From Pandoraea anapnoica (GTDB lineage Bacteria > Pseudomonadota > Gammaproteobacteria > Burkholderiales > Burkholderiaceae), in contig NZ_CABPSP010000009.1 in the NCBI RefSeq assembly GCF_902459765.1, positions 186,001 through 250,000 on the forward strand: a DNA stretch of 64,000 nt. Direction: 5' to 3'. The notes below the pieces were generated by a model. That model was not told where the DNA came from and did not search any database. It worked only from the letters and a program-made list of their open reading frames with translations. A program made the position numbers and the translations under genes. How positions within the stretch are numbered: position 1 is the stretch's first letter; every line of letters begins with the position of its first letter. Positions 34,526-44,875 of this stretch are shown one piece after another.

Positions 34526-35431
34526 TCAGTGCCGGTCGAGCTTCGGATCGAGCGCGTCGCGCAGACCGTCGCCCAGCAAGTTGAAGGCGAGCACGGTCAG
34601 GAAAATGGCCAGGCTCGGGAAGATGGCAATGTGCGGGGCGTTGACCATGTCGGCGCGCGCTTCGTTAAGCATTGCGCCCCACTCCGGCGTCGGCGGCTGT
34701 GCACCCAGACCGAGGAACGACAGGCTCGCAGCCGTGATGATCGACGTACCGATACGCATCGAGAAGTACACGACGATGGACGACACCGTCCCCGGCAGAA
34801 TGTGCCGCATGATGATCGTCCAGTCGGACGCCCCGATGGAGCGCGCCGCTTCGATGTACGTGAGATGCTTGAGCACCAGCGTGTTGCCGCGTACGAGGCG
34901 GGCGAACGCCGGAATCGAGAAGATGGCCACCGCCACGATCACGTTGATCATGCCGTTACCCAGCACCGCCACCACGCCGATCGCCAGCAGAATGCCGGGG
35001 AATGCGAACAGCACGTCGGAGATACGCATGACGATACGATCCCACCAGCCTTCGTAATAACCGGCCAGCAGACCGAGCACCGTACCGATGACCGCCCCGA
35101 GCGCGACCGAGCCGAAGCCGGCGGCGAGCGAGATCCGCGAACCGGCGAGCACACGGCTGAAGATGTCGCGGCCGAGCGAGTCGACGCCGAACCAGTGCTT
35201 CGCCGACGGTCCGGCATTCAGCGCGTCGTAGTCGAAGAAGTTCTCCGGGTCGAACGGCACGAGGTGCGGCGCAAGCATCGCGACGACGACCAGCGCCAGC
35301 ACAAAGACCCCGGCGACCATGGCGATATGTTGTTTCTTGAACTTGCGCCAGAATTCGCGCCACGGCGTGCGGACGCGGCTGTTGCTGGCGGCAGCCGCGT
35401 TTGCGGCCGTTGTCGGTTGGCTTGCGCTCAT
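34526..35431 (-). CDS. gsiD: Peptide ABC permease (GsiD/DppC-like)
   Basis: 301-residue inner-membrane permease. One N-terminal helix precedes the ligand-gating domain, then five helices with the EAA-type loop [34 protein letters not shown] near the C-terminus is the family hallmark. It works with GsiC as the membrane channel for peptide or glutathione import. Its start is 10 bases after the gsiC stop. Confidence 0.9.
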   Translation of the reverse strand: MSASQPTTAANAAAASNSRVRTPWREFWRKFKKQHIAMVAGVFVLALVVVAMLAPHLVPFDPENFFDYDALNAGPSAKHWFGVDSLGRDIFSRVLAGSRISLAAGFGSVALGAVIGTVLGLLAGYYEGWWDRIVMRISDVLFAFPGILLAIGVVAVLGNGMINVIVAVAIFSIPAFARLVRGNTLVLKHLTYIEAARSIGASDWTIIMRHILPGTVSSIVVYFSMRIGTSIITAASLSFLGLGAQPPTPEWGAMLNEARADMVNAPHIAIFPSLAIFLTVLAFNLLGDGLRDALDPKLDRH

Positions 35432-35441
35432 TGTGCTTGCC

Positions 35442-36362
35442 TCACTTGTAGCGAATGGTCGGGTTGATGACGGCGTACAGCACGTCGACCACGAGGTTGA
35501 TCAGAATGAACTCAAGCGAGAACAGCAGCACCAGCGCCTGAATCACCGGGTAGTCGCGCATCTCGACCGAGTCGATCAGCAGGCGTCCGAGTCCGGGCCA
35601 GTTGAACACCACCTCGACGACGATCGAGCCGCCGAGCAGAAAGCCGAACTGCAACCCCATCATCGTGACGACGGGGATCATGGCGTTACGCAGCGCGTGC
35701 TTGAACACCACGCGCATTTCGTTGAGGCCCTTCGCACGCGCGGTGCGCACGAAGTCCTCATGCAGCACCTCGACGAAGGCCGAACGTGTGAAGCGCGCCA
35801 TCACGGCGGCCACGGCCGCGCCCAACGTAATCGAGGGCAGGATGTAGCTCTTCCACGAGTCGGCGCCGATGGTCGGCAACCAGCCGAGCTGCACCGAGAA
35901 AATCTGCATCAGCAGCATGCCCAGCGCGAACGCTGGGAACGAGATGCCGGAGACGGCGAAGGTCATGCCCAGCCGGTCGGGCCAGCGATTGCGCCACACC
36001 GCCGAGGCCACACCCAGTCCCATACCGATCACCACCGACCACACCATGCTCACCAGCGTGAGCCACAGCGTCGGCAGGAAGCGGCTGGAGATCTCTTGCG
36101 AGACCGGCTGCTTGCTTCGCATCGACAGACCGAAATCGCCGCGCACGGCGTTCGTGATGAAGGTCGTGAATTGCGTGAGCAGCGGCTTGTCGAGGCCGAG
36201 ATCCTGACGCACCAGCGCCACGGTCGCCTCGTCCGCCTGCGGACCGGCCGCCAGGCGCGCCGGATCACCCGGCAACATGTGCACGAAGGCGAACACCAGC
36301 ACTGCCACGATCAGCAGCGTGGGGATCAGGCCGAGCAGGCGTTTGAGAAAGTAATTGAGCAT
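35442..36362 (-). CDS. gsiC: Peptide ABC permease (GsiC/DppB-like)
   Basis: 306-residue inner-membrane permease with six helices. The N-terminus ([20 protein letters not shown]) and the loop [20 protein letters not shown] are typical of DppB/Gsi[21 protein letters not shown] is the conserved C-terminal motif. It pairs with GsiD directly downstream. The gap before it contains a hairpin following gsiB. Confidence 0.9.
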   Translation of the reverse strand: MLNYFLKRLLGLIPTLLIVAVLVFAFVHMLPGDPARLAAGPQADEATVALVRQDLGLDKPLLTQFTTFITNAVRGDFGLSMRSKQPVSQEISSRFLPTLWLTLVSMVWSVVIGMGLGVASAVWRNRWPDRLGMTFAVSGISFPAFALGMLLMQIFSVQLGWLPTIGADSWKSYILPSITLGAAVAAVMARFTRSAFVEVLHEDFVRTARAKGLNEMRVVFKHALRNAMIPVVTMMGLQFGFLLGGSIVVEVVFNWPGLGRLLIDSVEMRDYPVIQALVLLFSLEFILINLVVDVLYAVINPTIRYK

Positions 36363-36486
36363 CGCAGTCTTGCCGAACGTCTTGCCGAAACCATGTCTTG
36401 CGGTAGACCGCGCCGCCAGCGTCGAAACTGCTTGGCTGGACCGGGCGGCGCGGGGAACATCACACTCACATCGAACGCATATCGCA

Positions 36487-36515
36487 CGCGCCGTCCCGGC
36501 ATTCCGGGGCGCGCA
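36487..36515. other. Intercistronic hairpin after gsiB
   Basis: An inner stem CCCGG (36495-36499) with CCGGG (36504-36508) is framed by CGCGCC and GCGCGC. It begins 13 bases after the gsiB stop, a position typical for protecting a binding-protein message. Confidence 0.5.
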
Positions 36516-36527
36516 CGCGCCACGCGA

Positions 36528-38087
36528 TTACTTCATCGAGATGTCGGTGAAGTTGAACGAACCGTCGGGCATCGTGTACACGCCAGTCAGGTTCTTGTTG
36601 CGTGCGTACAGCAGCTTTTCCGTCACGAGGAACGCCCAGGGCGCGTCGTTCCAGATCTTCTGTTGTGCGTCCGTGTACAACTTCGTCTTCTCGGCACGGT
36701 CGGTCGTGAGCAGCGCCTTGTTGAAGTCCGCGTCGACCGCTTCGTTCTTGTAGTACGCCGTGTTGAACAGCTTCGGCGGGAACGATTCCGAGCTCAGCAG
36801 CGGGCGCAGTGCCCAGTCGGCTTCACCCGTCGACGACGACCAGCCCACGTAGTACATGCGCACCGGAGCCTTGTCGGGGTCCGGTGCGGACTCGACCAGC
36901 TCGACACGCTGACCAGCTTCAAGCGCGCGCACTTGCGCCTTGATGCCGACCTGTGCCAGTTGCTGCTGCACGAACTGGATCACCTTCTGCGCAGTGGTGT
37001 ACGTATAAGCCGACCACAGTGTGGTCTCGAAACCGTTCGGGTAACCGGCTTCCTTGAGCAGTTCCTTGGCCTTGGCCGGGTTGTACGGCCACGGACCGGT
37101 CTTCGCTGCGTAGTCGACGCCCTTCGGCACCACACCGTCGGCCGGCGTGGCGTAACCTGCGAAGGCCACCTTCACCAGCGCTTCCTTGTTGATGGCGTAG
37201 TTGATGGCCTGACGCACGCGCACGTCGTCGAACGGCTTCTGCTTCGTGTTAAAGCTCACGTAGCGCTGGATGATCGACGGACCGGCGATCACGTCCACCT
37301 TGCCGCTCGCCTTCAGGCCGTCTGCCTGTTCATACGGCACCGGGAAAGCAAAACCGGCTTCGCCCGTCTGCATGACGGCCGCGCGCGTGTTGTTGTCCAC
37401 CACCGGCTTGAAGGTGATCGTGTCGACCTTCGGATAGCCCTTCTTCCAATAACCGTCGAACTTCTTCACCTTCACGTAATCGGTGCGGTTCCATTCGACG
37501 AACTCGAACGGACCGGTGCCGACCGGGTGCGAAGCGATGTCCTTACCGTACTTCTTGAGCGCTTCGGGCGAGATGATCACGGCCGACGGGTGCGCGAGCG
37601 TGTTGATGAACGGCGAGAACGGCTCCTTGAGCGTGAACTTCACCGTGTGCGCATCGACGGCTTCCGTCTTGGCGATTTCCTTGTACAGGTTGTAGCGCTT
37701 GAGCTTGTTCTCCGGGTTCGTCACGCGGTCGAAGTTCGCCTTCACGGCGGCGGCGTCGAAGTTCGTGCCGTCCTGGAACTTCACACCCGACTTGAGCTTG
37801 ATCGTGTAGACGAGACCATCCGGCGAGACCGTGTAGCTATCGGCCAGCACGTTGATGAGCTTCATGTCCTTGTCGAAACCGAACATGCCCTCGTAGAACG
37901 ACTTGGCGACGGCTTGCGACAGCGTGTCGTTCGCATCGTACGGATCCATCGTCGTGAAGGTCGATTGCACGGCCATCACGACATCCTTGGCGGCGAACGC
38001 CGGGGCTGCACCGAACACGGCGGACGCCACAGCGACGGACGCAAGCGCGGTTTTCCAGCGAGCGCCCAACAAAACGTTTTTCGACAT
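36528..38087 (-). CDS. gsiB: Peptide/glutathione ABC substrate-binding protein
   Basis: 519-residue periplasmic protein of extracellular solute-binding family 5. Residues 1-32 form a signal peptide ending FAAAPAFA-like (APAFA/A). The mature part starts [19 protein letters not shown], as in GsiB, and contains the family motif [13 protein letters not shown]. It delivers ligand to GsiC/GsiD. The start has AAGGAGA upstream. The message is flanked by hairpins at 38210-38234 and 36487-36515. Confidence 0.9.
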   Translation of the reverse strand: MSKNVLLGARWKTALASVAVASAVFGAAPAFAAKDVVMAVQSTFTTMDPYDANDTLSQAVAKSFYEGMFGFDKDMKLINVLADSYTVSPDGLVYTIKLKSGVKFQDGTNFDAAAVKANFDRVTNPENKLKRYNLYKEIAKTEAVDAHTVKFTLKEPFSPFINTLAHPSAVIISPEALKKYGKDIASHPVGTGPFEFVEWNRTDYVKVKKFDGYWKKGYPKVDTITFKPVVDNNTRAAVMQTGEAGFAFPVPYEQADGLKASGKVDVIAGPSIIQRYVSFNTKQKPFDDVRVRQAINYAINKEALVKVAFAGYATPADGVVPKGVDYAAKTGPWPYNPAKAKELLKEAGYPNGFETTLWSAYTYTTAQKVIQFVQQQLAQVGIKAQVRALEAGQRVELVESAPDPDKAPVRMYYVGWSSSTGEADWALRPLLSSESFPPKLFNTAYYKNEAVDADFNKALLTTDRAEKTKLYTDAQQKIWNDAPWAFLVTEKLLYARNKNLTGVYTMPDGSFNFTDISMK

Positions 38088-38209
38088 CTGTCTTTCTCCT
38101 TCTGGTCTGACGGGGTCGCCCCGGGCGAGTCGTTCGACTGCGCCGCTTGGCGGTCATTATGGTGACAACATGAACAGCAAAGGTTACTGCCTGGAACTGC
38201 CTGAAACTA

Positions 38210-38234
38210 CCGGGAGCGAAGCCATCGCTCCCGG
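38210..38234. other. Intercistronic hairpin between gsiA and gsiB
   Basis: CCGGGAGCG (38210-38218) pairs perfectly with CGCTCCCGG (38226-38234) around AAGCCAT. It separates the ATPase gene from the binding-protein gene in the same transcript. Confidence 0.6.
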
Positions 38235-38273
38235 GGAAAACGGGTTCGGCTTACGATGTCCGAGTCATGCGAA

Positions 38274-40160
38274 TCAGTAAGCACCCGCCACGCGATGGCG
38301 CGCGACAAAGTGCCCCGCGCCAACTTCGACCAACGGCTGGACCTGCGGCTCGTCACCCAGCGCGCGGATCGGGCTCGGAATCTCTTCGGTCAGCAGTTCG
38401 CGTTTAGCGTGACGACGCGCCGGATCGGCAATCGGCACCGCCGACATCAGCTTCTTCGTGTACGGGTGTTGCGGGTTCTCGAAGATCGCACGACGCGGTC
38501 CGATCTCGACGATCTGGCCGAGGAACATCACCGCCACACGGTGGCTGATGCGCTCCACGACCGCCATGTCGTGCGAGATGAACAGGAACGCGATACCGAA
38601 CTCCTTTTGCAGATCGAGCATCAGGTTGATGATCTGGGCCTGCACGGAGACGTCGAGCGCTGAAACGGATTCGTCGGCGATCACAACCTTGGGTTTGAGC
38701 GCCAGTGCACGTGCAATGGCGATACGCTGACGCTGCCCCCCCGAGAATTCATGCGGATATCGCTGGGCGTACTCGGCGGGCAAGCCTACGCGCTCCAGCA
38801 ATTCCGCCACCCGCTTTTCGGCTTCGGCACCGCTCGCCACACCATGCACCAGCAGCGGCTCCATGATCGAGAAACCCACCGTCAGACGTGGATCGAGCGA
38901 CGCGAACGGGTCCTGGAAGATGAACTGGATATCGCGGCGCAGCGTCTGCAAGGCGCGGCCTGCGAGATCGTGAATCGGCTTGCCACCGAACTCGATGGAG
39001 CCGCCCTGACTGGCGACCAGACGTAGCAGAGCACGGCCGGTCGTCGACTTACCGCAACCCGATTCGCCCACGAGCCCCAGCGTCTCGCCGGGATACAGAT
39101 CGAAACTCACTCGCTCGACCGCATGCACACGTTGCTTCACGCGACCGAAGAAACCCGACGGCACATCGAAGCGCGCGACGAGATCCTTCACGCGCAGGAT
39201 CGGACCGGCATCGGTCTTCACCGTCGGTTGCGGCGTTTCGGCTGCGGGCTTGGCATCGGGCGGTGCGTCGTAGCGCAGCAGCGGGAAGCGTGCGGGCAGA
39301 TCGGTGCCCCGCATCGAACCGAGACGCGGCACGGCCGAGAGCAACGCCTGCGTGTAGCGCTCACGCGGCGCGGCGAAGATTTCGGCCGACTTGCCTTCTT
39401 CCACTTTGTCGCCGCGATGCATGACCAGCACGCGGTCGGCCACCTCGGCCACCACCCCCATGTCGTGCGTGATGAACACCACGCCCATGTGCATCTCGTC
39501 CTGCAACGCGCGAATCAGTTGCAGGATCTGCGCCTGAATGGTCACGTCGAGGGCGGTGGTCGGTTCGTCTGCAATCAGCAAGCCCGGCTTGCACGAGAGC
39601 GCCATCGCGATCATCACCCGCTGACGCATGCCGCCCGAAAGCTGGTGCGGGAAACGGCCGAGCACGCGGCGCGCTTCGGGAATGCGGACGAGTTCGAGCA
39701 TGCGCAAGGCTTCGGCGCGCGCGGCGGCAGCGTCCTTGCGCTGGTGCAAACGAATCGATTCGGCGATCTGCTCGCCGACCGGGAACACCGGGTTGAGCGA
39801 CGTCATCGGCTCCTGGAAGATCATCGCCATGTCGGCACCCCGGATGCTGCGCATGGTGTGGCCGCTTGCACGCGTGAGGTCGACCAGGCGGCCGTTGCGA
39901 CGGCGCATGATCATCGTGCCCTGCGTAATGCGTCCACCGCCGTTTTCCACGAGACGCATGGCGGCCAGCGATGTCACCGACTTGCCCGAGCCGGATTCGC
40001 CGACGATAGCGAGCGTCTCGCCCCGGTCGACATGGAAGGACAGGTCGCGCACGGCCGTGACCACGCGCTCGGAGGTCGCGAACTGCACGGAGATGCCGCT
40101 CACGTCGAGCACACGCTCGTCGGGCAACGAAATGGTTGGGGTTGTCTTACGCTCAGCCAC
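38274..40160 (-). CDS. gsiA: Dual-ATPase for peptide/glutathione import
   Basis: 628-residue cytosolic fusion of two ABC ATPases. First half: Walker A GESGSGKS, signature [14 protein letters not shown], Walker [14 protein letters not shown]. Second half (from about residue 320): [35 protein letters not shown]. Each half is followed by an oligopeptide-transporter C-terminal segment. The start is GTG at 40160 with GAGGACAGG upstream. The fused form and the iaaA-gsiABCD order match the E. coli glutathione importer operon. Confidence 0.92.
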   Translation of the reverse strand: MAERKTTPTISLPDERVLDVSGISVQFATSERVVTAVRDLSFHVDRGETLAIVGESGSGKSVTSLAAMRLVENGGGRITQGTMIMRRRNGRLVDLTRASGHTMRSIRGADMAMIFQEPMTSLNPVFPVGEQIAESIRLHQRKDAAAARAEALRMLELVRIPEARRVLGRFPHQLSGGMRQRVMIAMALSCKPGLLIADEPTTALDVTIQAQILQLIRALQDEMHMGVVFITHDMGVVAEVADRVLVMHRGDKVEEGKSAEIFAAPRERYTQALLSAVPRLGSMRGTDLPARFPLLRYDAPPDAKPAAETPQPTVKTDAGPILRVKDLVARFDVPSGFFGRVKQRVHAVERVSFDLYPGETLGLVGESGCGKSTTGRALLRLVASQGGSIEFGGKPIHDLAGRALQTLRRDIQFIFQDPFASLDPRLTVGFSIMEPLLVHGVASGAEAEKRVAELLERVGLPAEYAQRYPHEFSGGQRQRIAIARALALKPKVVIADESVSALDVSVQAQIINLMLDLQKEFGIAFLFISHDMAVVERISHRVAVMFLGQIVEIGPRRAIFENPQHPYTKKLMSAVPIADPARRHAKRELLTEEIPSPIRALGDEPQVQPLVEVGAGHFVARHRVAGAY

Positions 40161-40271
40161 GCCTGTCCTCGCTAATCTTCACTTGCCGAATCTGTTGCCA
40201 AGGGCGTCGCCGTCTCCGGCGCCGCCCTGTCCTGCCTGCCGTCGTGAGACTTCAGGCGATACTCATGGACG

Positions 40272-41228
40272 TTATTCGTGAATGGCCGTCACCGGCGTTT
40301 CGCCGACACGGGCCACGCCGCGATACATCCCTTCCGTGTTGAAAGGCAGCGCCACGTTGCCCTGTGCGTCCACGGCGATCAGACCGCCGCGGCCACCCAC
40401 GCGCGGAAGACGCTCGCGAATGACGCGCTCGGCTGCATCGGCCAGCGACAGGCCTGCATAGGCCATCAGCGCCCCCACTTCGTAACAAGCGACCGCGCGA
40501 ATGAACGCCTCGCCGGTGCCCGTCGCCGACACGGCGGCCGTGGCGTCGTTCGCGTAACAGCCCGCGCCGATCAGCGGCGAATCGCCGACACGACCGATGG
40601 CCTTGTTCGTCATGCCTCCCGTGGAGGTCGCCGCCGCCACATGGCCGTGCATGTCGCAGGCGACTGCGCCGACCGTGCCGAACTTCGTGTCCGGATCGAT
40701 GGGCTCTTTCTTGAGCGGCATGTCGTGGTCGAGCGACACGGCGGCACTCGCCAGCGCGCGCTGCAACTGGGCGTAGCGCGCTTCGGTAAAGAAGTACTCG
40801 GGATCGACCAGTTCGGCCCCGTTCGCTGCAGCGAAGGCTTCCGCACCCTCGCCCACGAGCAGCACGTGCGGGCTGTGCTCCAGGACCGAGCGGGCCGCCA
40901 GAATCGGGTTGCGCACACGGTGAACGCAGGCGATGGCGCCCGCGTCGAGCGTCGTGCCGTTCATGATCGCGGCGTCGAGTTCGTGCGTGCCTTCGTGGGT
41001 GAAGACCGCACCCCGTCCGGCATTGAAGCGTGGGCAATCTTCGAGATGCTGCACGGCCACGGTGACAGCGTCGAGCGCCGAGCCGCCAGCCGCTAACACG
41101 GCCTGACCGGCGCGCAGCACGTCAGCCAGTGCTTCGTGATACGCCTTGAGTTCTTCGGGCGACGTGTCGCGACTGATCGTTCCGGCACCGCCGTGAATGG
41201 CGATGACCGCGCGTTGGGCGTGGCTCAT
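40272..41228 (-). CDS. iaaA: Isoaspartyl peptidase / L-asparaginase
   Basis: 318-residue N-terminal-nucleophile hydrolase (plant-type asparaginase). It cleaves isoaspartyl (beta-aspartyl) dipeptides and, more slowly, asparagine. Thr185 in KFGTVGAVA is the self-cleavage and catalytic residue; the substrate loop STGGMTNKAIGRVGDSPLIG follows. HGGAGT at the N-terminus is also conserved. Its start overlaps the rpiR stop by four bases. With gsiABCD and two further peptidases it forms a peptide-utilisation operon. Confidence 0.93.
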   Translation of the reverse strand: MSHAQRAVIAIHGGAGTISRDTSPEELKAYHEALADVLRAGQAVLAAGGSALDAVTVAVQHLEDCPRFNAGRGAVFTHEGTHELDAAIMNGTTLDAGAIACVHRVRNPILAARSVLEHSPHVLLVGEGAEAFAAANGAELVDPEYFFTEARYAQLQRALASAAVSLDHDMPLKKEPIDPDTKFGTVGAVACDMHGHVAAATSTGGMTNKAIGRVGDSPLIGAGCYANDATAAVSATGTGEAFIRAVACYEVGALMAYAGLSLADAAERVIRERLPRVGGRGGLIAVDAQGNVALPFNTEGMYRGVARVGETPVTAIHE

Positions 41229-42382
41229 GATGCGTTGTCCTTTCTGTCCAGACTGACAGGCGTCGTGCTGGACGCCGTGCCGGCATGACTCGAATGTCGG
41301 GATGCGGTCTGATGGACCGGATTCGGTGCGCCCTGCGTGCTGGCCGTCGCCGCTGCGGCGGCGTTCGACAGCGACTTCACGGCGGCGGTGGTTGCGGTGG
41401 CGGCAGTGGTCGCGACGCGTCCCACTACTGGCGACGGCGCTCGGGCTACCGCTCTGGCCACATTGGCCGGGGCGTTCGACGGACTCTGCGACGCCGAGTC
41501 GATCCACGGCAGCAGGAAATCGGTCAGTTCGGTGGCGCGGTCCACGGCGTGTTTCGCGCGTTGTGCCACGGCGTCGCAAATGGCATCGATCATCGCCAGC
41601 ACGCTCGCTTCGGAGTTGCTCGACAGGCGCGGCTTGCTGCGCACGAAGAGCACGATATCGCCCAGCGGTGCCAACGGCGACGTCGGACTGTCCGTGAGTA
41701 CCATCACCGACACACCACGCCCGCGCAGCCGACGGCAAAGCGTCACGGTGTCGGAGACGTAGCGCGGGAAGCCGAGCGCGATCACCAGATCGCCCTCGCG
41801 CAATTTGAAAAGCTGACGTGCGGCATGCGTCGATCCGCCTGCGCCGACGACCGACTGCACGTTTTCGCAATAGGGATCGAGACCGTGATGGAGCAGCCCG
41901 GCGAGATAACCGCTCGCCCCCAGTCCCAACACGTAAATACGGTGCGCTTGCAGAATCGACTCGATGGCGCGCTCGCACGTCCCGGCGTCGAGCGCGCGAC
42001 GGGTCCAGTCCAGATTCTCGATGGCCTGGGCGAGGGACGCGGCCATCACGTCCGCGCTGTCGCTCGCCTGCGCCTTGCTCGTGCGCAGGCTTTCGATAGG
42101 GGCCAGCGTCGCTTCGTAGCCGCGGACCATGGCCGCACGGCATTGCGGGTAACCATCGAAGCCGAGCGCGCGGGCAAAACGATTGACGGTCGCGAGCGAC
42201 ACGCCAACGGCGTCGGCAAATTCGTCGATGCGCATGGTCGCCGCACGAAACGTATTGTCGAGCACGAACGCCGCCATGCGCTGCTGCGCGGGCGTCAGTT
42301 CGGGCATGGCCCGCACGATGCGCTCAGTGAGCGGCAAGTCGGCAGGCAACGAATCGGCATCGATCATGAAATTGAAATGCAT
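41225..42382 (-). CDS. RpiR/MurR family regulator with Ala-rich tail
   Basis: 385-residue transcription factor. Residues about 18-95 form the RpiR helix-turn-helix (IDEFADAVGVSLATVNRFAR). Residues about 130-285 form a SIS domain, a sugar-phosphate-binding fold (IYVLGLGASGYLAGLLHHGL). Residues 298-385 are a Ala/Thr/Ser-rich tail not found in typical members. An ATG at 42367 is an alternative start. The first gene of the operon, it probably controls its own promoter through TGAAA/TTTCA half-sites just upstream. The SIS ligand may be an amino sugar phosphate, which would link the operon to cell-wall turnover. This is inference. Confidence 0.87.
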   Translation of the reverse strand: MHFNFMIDADSLPADLPLTERIVRAMPELTPAQQRMAAFVLDNTFRAATMRIDEFADAVGVSLATVNRFARALGFDGYPQCRAAMVRGYEATLAPIESLRTSKAQASDSADVMAASLAQAIENLDWTRRALDAGTCERAIESILQAHRIYVLGLGASGYLAGLLHHGLDPYCENVQSVVGAGGSTHAARQLFKLREGDLVIALGFPRYVSDTVTLCRRLRGRGVSVMVLTDSPTSPLAPLGDIVLFVRSKPRLSSNSEASVLAMIDAICDAVAQRAKHAVDRATELTDFLLPWIDSASQSPSNAPANVARAVARAPSPVVGRVATTAATATTAAVKSLSNAAAAATASTQGAPNPVHQTASRHSSHAGTASSTTPVSLDRKDNAS

Positions 42383-42852
42383 CCTTTCTTCGGAGTGAAA
42401 GAAAGTATATTTTCATCGACACCCCGTCAAAAGAAAAAAAATAGTTCAAATGCTGCCAGTTGAGCTTCCGGCACGTGCGCATTCCCCCTTCACGGCCCAC
42501 AAACCCTGTCAAAACAAGGGGGCATGACCTCCGTCATACGTAAAAAGCGGGCATACTAGGGGAAACCCGAATGCACGAACTTGCCGGCGGCTTTGCAATC
42601 CGACGCTGAAGGACGGTTTCACTGCGCGCCGGTTCTCAAGCGTCGCGCAGCGTCACTCAGATATCGCTTCGATATCACTCAATCGTCAGGTAACAGATTC
42701 ACAGGACAGTCACTGGACCGCCTGGGGAGGCTTGGTCGGAGGCGAGTCGTAACGTGCAGTAAACATGGAGTAGTCACGGGCTTACATTCGCCCGTTACTG
42801 TGATCGAACGAATCGCGCCGACGCGAAAGCTATAGCCTCAAGGAGCATGACC
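42383..42852. other. Divergent intergenic region rpiR / small winged-helix gene
   Basis: 470 bases without a convincing gene. It contains the RpiR operator-like dyad and an A-rich stretch (42429-42440) near rpiR. Nothing else recognisable. Confidence 0.6.
42396..42415. promoter_or_regulatory. Probable RpiR operator
   Basis: TGAAA (42396-42400) and TTTCA (42411-42415) form an inverted pair separated by 10 bases, in an AT-rich stretch 14 bases upstream of the rpiR start. RpiR-family sites often have TGAAA/TTTCA-like half-sites. Autoregulation is inferred. Confidence 0.5.
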
Positions 42853-43128
42853 ATGCTGAGCCCGCATGAAATCGCCACGCTGCTGCTGGCGGCCGCATCT
42901 CTGGGCCCCATCGATGCCGATGCGCTCGAACCGCCCGACCTCGCCGCGCTGGAGCAAGCGCGCCTGGTGCATGTGGCGGTGGACGAAGGACAAACGAAAG
43001 TGAGCGTGACCGAAGACGGCCACAGAGTGTTGCGTCGTCTTGGATTGGAACGGGTGCCGCAGGCAGCCGCATCGCTGCCTGCGAACACGAACGCGGATGC
43101 GTCAGAGCATCGCGAAGAACAGGCTTAA
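42853..43128 (+). CDS. Small winged-helix-like protein
   Basis: 91-residue protein with no name I recognise. The pattern ALEQARLVHVAVDEGQTKVSV followed by TEDGHRVLRRLG matches the second helix, beta-wing and last helix of a winged-helix DNA-binding fold, as in small MarR-like or restriction-system proteins. The ATG at 42853 is 7 bases after AAGGAG; an ATG at 42847 is too close to it. The C-terminal 25 residues are polar and disordered. The last 27 bases overlap the convergent yggT gene. Confidence 0.6.
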   Translation: MLSPHEIATLLLAAASLGPIDADALEPPDLAALEQARLVHVAVDEGQTKVSVTEDGHRVLRRLGLERVPQAAASLPANTNADASEHREEQA

Positions 43129-43659
43129 GCGCGCGAGCACGATCAGCAGAATCTGCATCAGCAGGAACAGCGCCAGCGGCGAGAGATCGAAGCCGCCAAC
43201 CATCGGGATGACGCGACGAAGCGGGCGCAGCAGCGGGTCAAGCAAGTGCTGGAGAATCGGCATCGCCGTGGCACGCGGATTGACCCACGACAGCACGGCC
43301 ATCAGCAGCGTGAGCCACATCACCAGATTCGCGCCCCACTTGGCGACAAGCACCACCGCCACCAGCAAGCCACGCGGGAACACCGTGACCGGCGACACCC
43401 CCACCACGGCCGTGATCAGCACGAGATAGAGGATCGCCGCGATCCACGCGCCGATCACGCACGCCCAGTCAATCCCCCCAACGCCCGGCACGACACGCCG
43501 CAGCGGCAACACGATCCAGTTGGTGAACTGGAACACCCCTTGAGAGAGCGGATTACGCGGGGGCAGCCGAGTCGCCTGCATCCACACACGCAAAAGCAAT
43601 AAAGCGCCGAATAGCGAGAAAACAAGGTCTAGCAGCAGACGGGCGATTTCGACGAGCAT
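43102..43659 (-). CDS. YggT family membrane protein
   Basis: 185-residue inner-membrane protein with two YggT repeats, each of two helices plus an amphipathic loop (RNPLSQGVFQFTNWIVLPLR and MPILQHLLDPLLRPLRRVIP). YggT proteins are linked to osmotic or pH stress and to membrane-protein organisation; no enzyme activity is known. The ATG at 43659 follows TTGGAGTCC; an in-frame start at 43701 lacks a binding site. It is monocistronic. Confidence 0.88.
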   Translation of the reverse strand: MLVEIARLLLDLVFSLFGALLLLRVWMQATRLPPRNPLSQGVFQFTNWIVLPLRRVVPGVGGIDWACVIGAWIAAILYLVLITAVVGVSPVTVFPRGLLVAVVLVAKWGANLVMWLTLLMAVLSWVNPRATAMPILQHLLDPLLRPLRRVIPMVGGFDLSPLALFLLMQILLIVLARLSLFFAML

Positions 43660-43723
43660 CTGGACTCCAACGGATTGTGCGGTCCCCCGCAAAACCGGCA
43701 TTGTCGCATGCGTTTGCCCGACT

Positions 43724-44863
43724 TCAATCCCTGCCTAACGCATTCAGTGGATGCTGCCCTTCCGGCCACGGTGAAACGAAGAAGGCATCCACCTCGGTCG
43801 TCGGTACGTCATCCAATGTGGCGAAGCGCCAACGGGGTTGCTTGTCCTTGTCGATCAACAGCGCGCGGACGCCCTCGACGAAATCGCCGGACACGAATGC
43901 GTGATAGCCCAGCACCAGTTCCATCCGGAAAGCGTCGGCCAGATCCAGGCGTCGCCCCTTTTGCAATTGCCGGTCGGTGACGCACAGACTGAGCGGGGAG
44001 CGCTGGCGAAGCAACGCCAGTGTCTCGGCAGCCCAGGGGTTATCGGTGGCGGCTGTCAGCGACGCCACAATACCCGGCACGTCAAGGGCGCTGAAATGCC
44101 GGTCGAGCGACGCTCTCACGCCAGCAAGCGGGGCGGTGTCCGACGACGTACGCCCCAGCGGCAGAATGGCGGCGCGCAGACGCGCGAGCAACGCGTCGTT
44201 ACCGTGACCTGCGGCGCTCGCGTCGTCCCTGGCCCATTCGAACTTCAGCAGCACCTCGCGCAGTTGCGCCAGTGCATCTCCTTCAAGCCAGACATCGGCG
44301 AGTCCGCAGTAGAGCGTATCGGCCGCCGTAATGGTTGCCCCGGTCAGGCCGAGGTAGCGCGCCAGCGTCGGCGCGAGATGCCCGAGGAACCAGCTTGCGC
44401 CGACATCCGGGAACAAGCCGATGGCCGTCTCCGGCATCGCCAGCTTCGTTCTGTCGGTCACAATGCGCAGCGCCGCGCCCTGCGCGACACCCATGCCACC
44501 GCCCATGACAATGCCGTCGAGCAACGCGATATATGGCTTCGGATATCGGTGAATCAGATAATCGAGCTGGTACTCGTCGACGAAGAACGCCTGATGCGCG
44601 TCAGCGTTGTTCACCCGGCTGTCGTATAGCGCCCGAACATCTCCGCCAGCGCAGAACGCCTTCTCCCCCGCCCCTTCGATCAGCACTGCGCGCACAGTGG
44701 GGTCGTCTTTCCACGCCATCAATTGTCGCCACATGGCGCCCACCATGCTGTGGGTGATGGCGTTCAGCGCCTTCGGCCGGTTGAGCGTGATCACACCGAA
44801 CCCGTTGATCACGTCGAACAACACTTCGTCTTGCGCCTCGACAGCGCCATCGTGCAGATTCAC
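43724..44863 (-). CDS. 3-hydroxyisobutyryl-CoA hydrolase / enoyl-CoA hydratase family
   Basis: 379-residue crotonase-fold enzyme. In valine breakdown it hydrolyses 3-hydroxyisobutyryl-CoA. Oxyanion-hole and active-site features are GVITLNRPKALNAIT, KAFCAGGDVRALYD, and GIVMGGGMG with ETAIGLFPDVGASWF. The extended C-terminus with FRMELVLGYHAF is typical of the hydrolase rather than the shorter hydratases. The start is GTG at 44863, preceded by GGAGGGCAA. It lies 12 bases after the acyl-CoA dehydrogenase stop in one transcript. Confidence 0.87.
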   Translation of the reverse strand: MNLHDGAVEAQDEVLFDVINGFGVITLNRPKALNAITHSMVGAMWRQLMAWKDDPTVRAVLIEGAGEKAFCAGGDVRALYDSRVNNADAHQAFFVDEYQLDYLIHRYPKPYIALLDGIVMGGGMGVAQGAALRIVTDRTKLAMPETAIGLFPDVGASWFLGHLAPTLARYLGLTGATITAADTLYCGLADVWLEGDALAQLREVLLKFEWARDDASAAGHGNDALLARLRAAILPLGRTSSDTAPLAGVRASLDRHFSALDVPGIVASLTAATDNPWAAETLALLRQRSPLSLCVTDRQLQKGRRLDLADAFRMELVLGYHAFVSGDFVEGVRALLIDKDKQPRWRFATLDDVPTTEVDAFFVSPWPEGQHPLNALGRD

Positions 44864-44875
44864 TTGCCCTCCTCC

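Noticed and set aside
35319-38165. A 948-codon open frame on the + strand opposite gsiB, gsiC and part of gsiD
   Set aside because: It is an antisense shadow in high-GC DNA: its product is His/Arg-rich with no domain, whereas the - strand frames encode clear ABC transporter proteins with proper starts.
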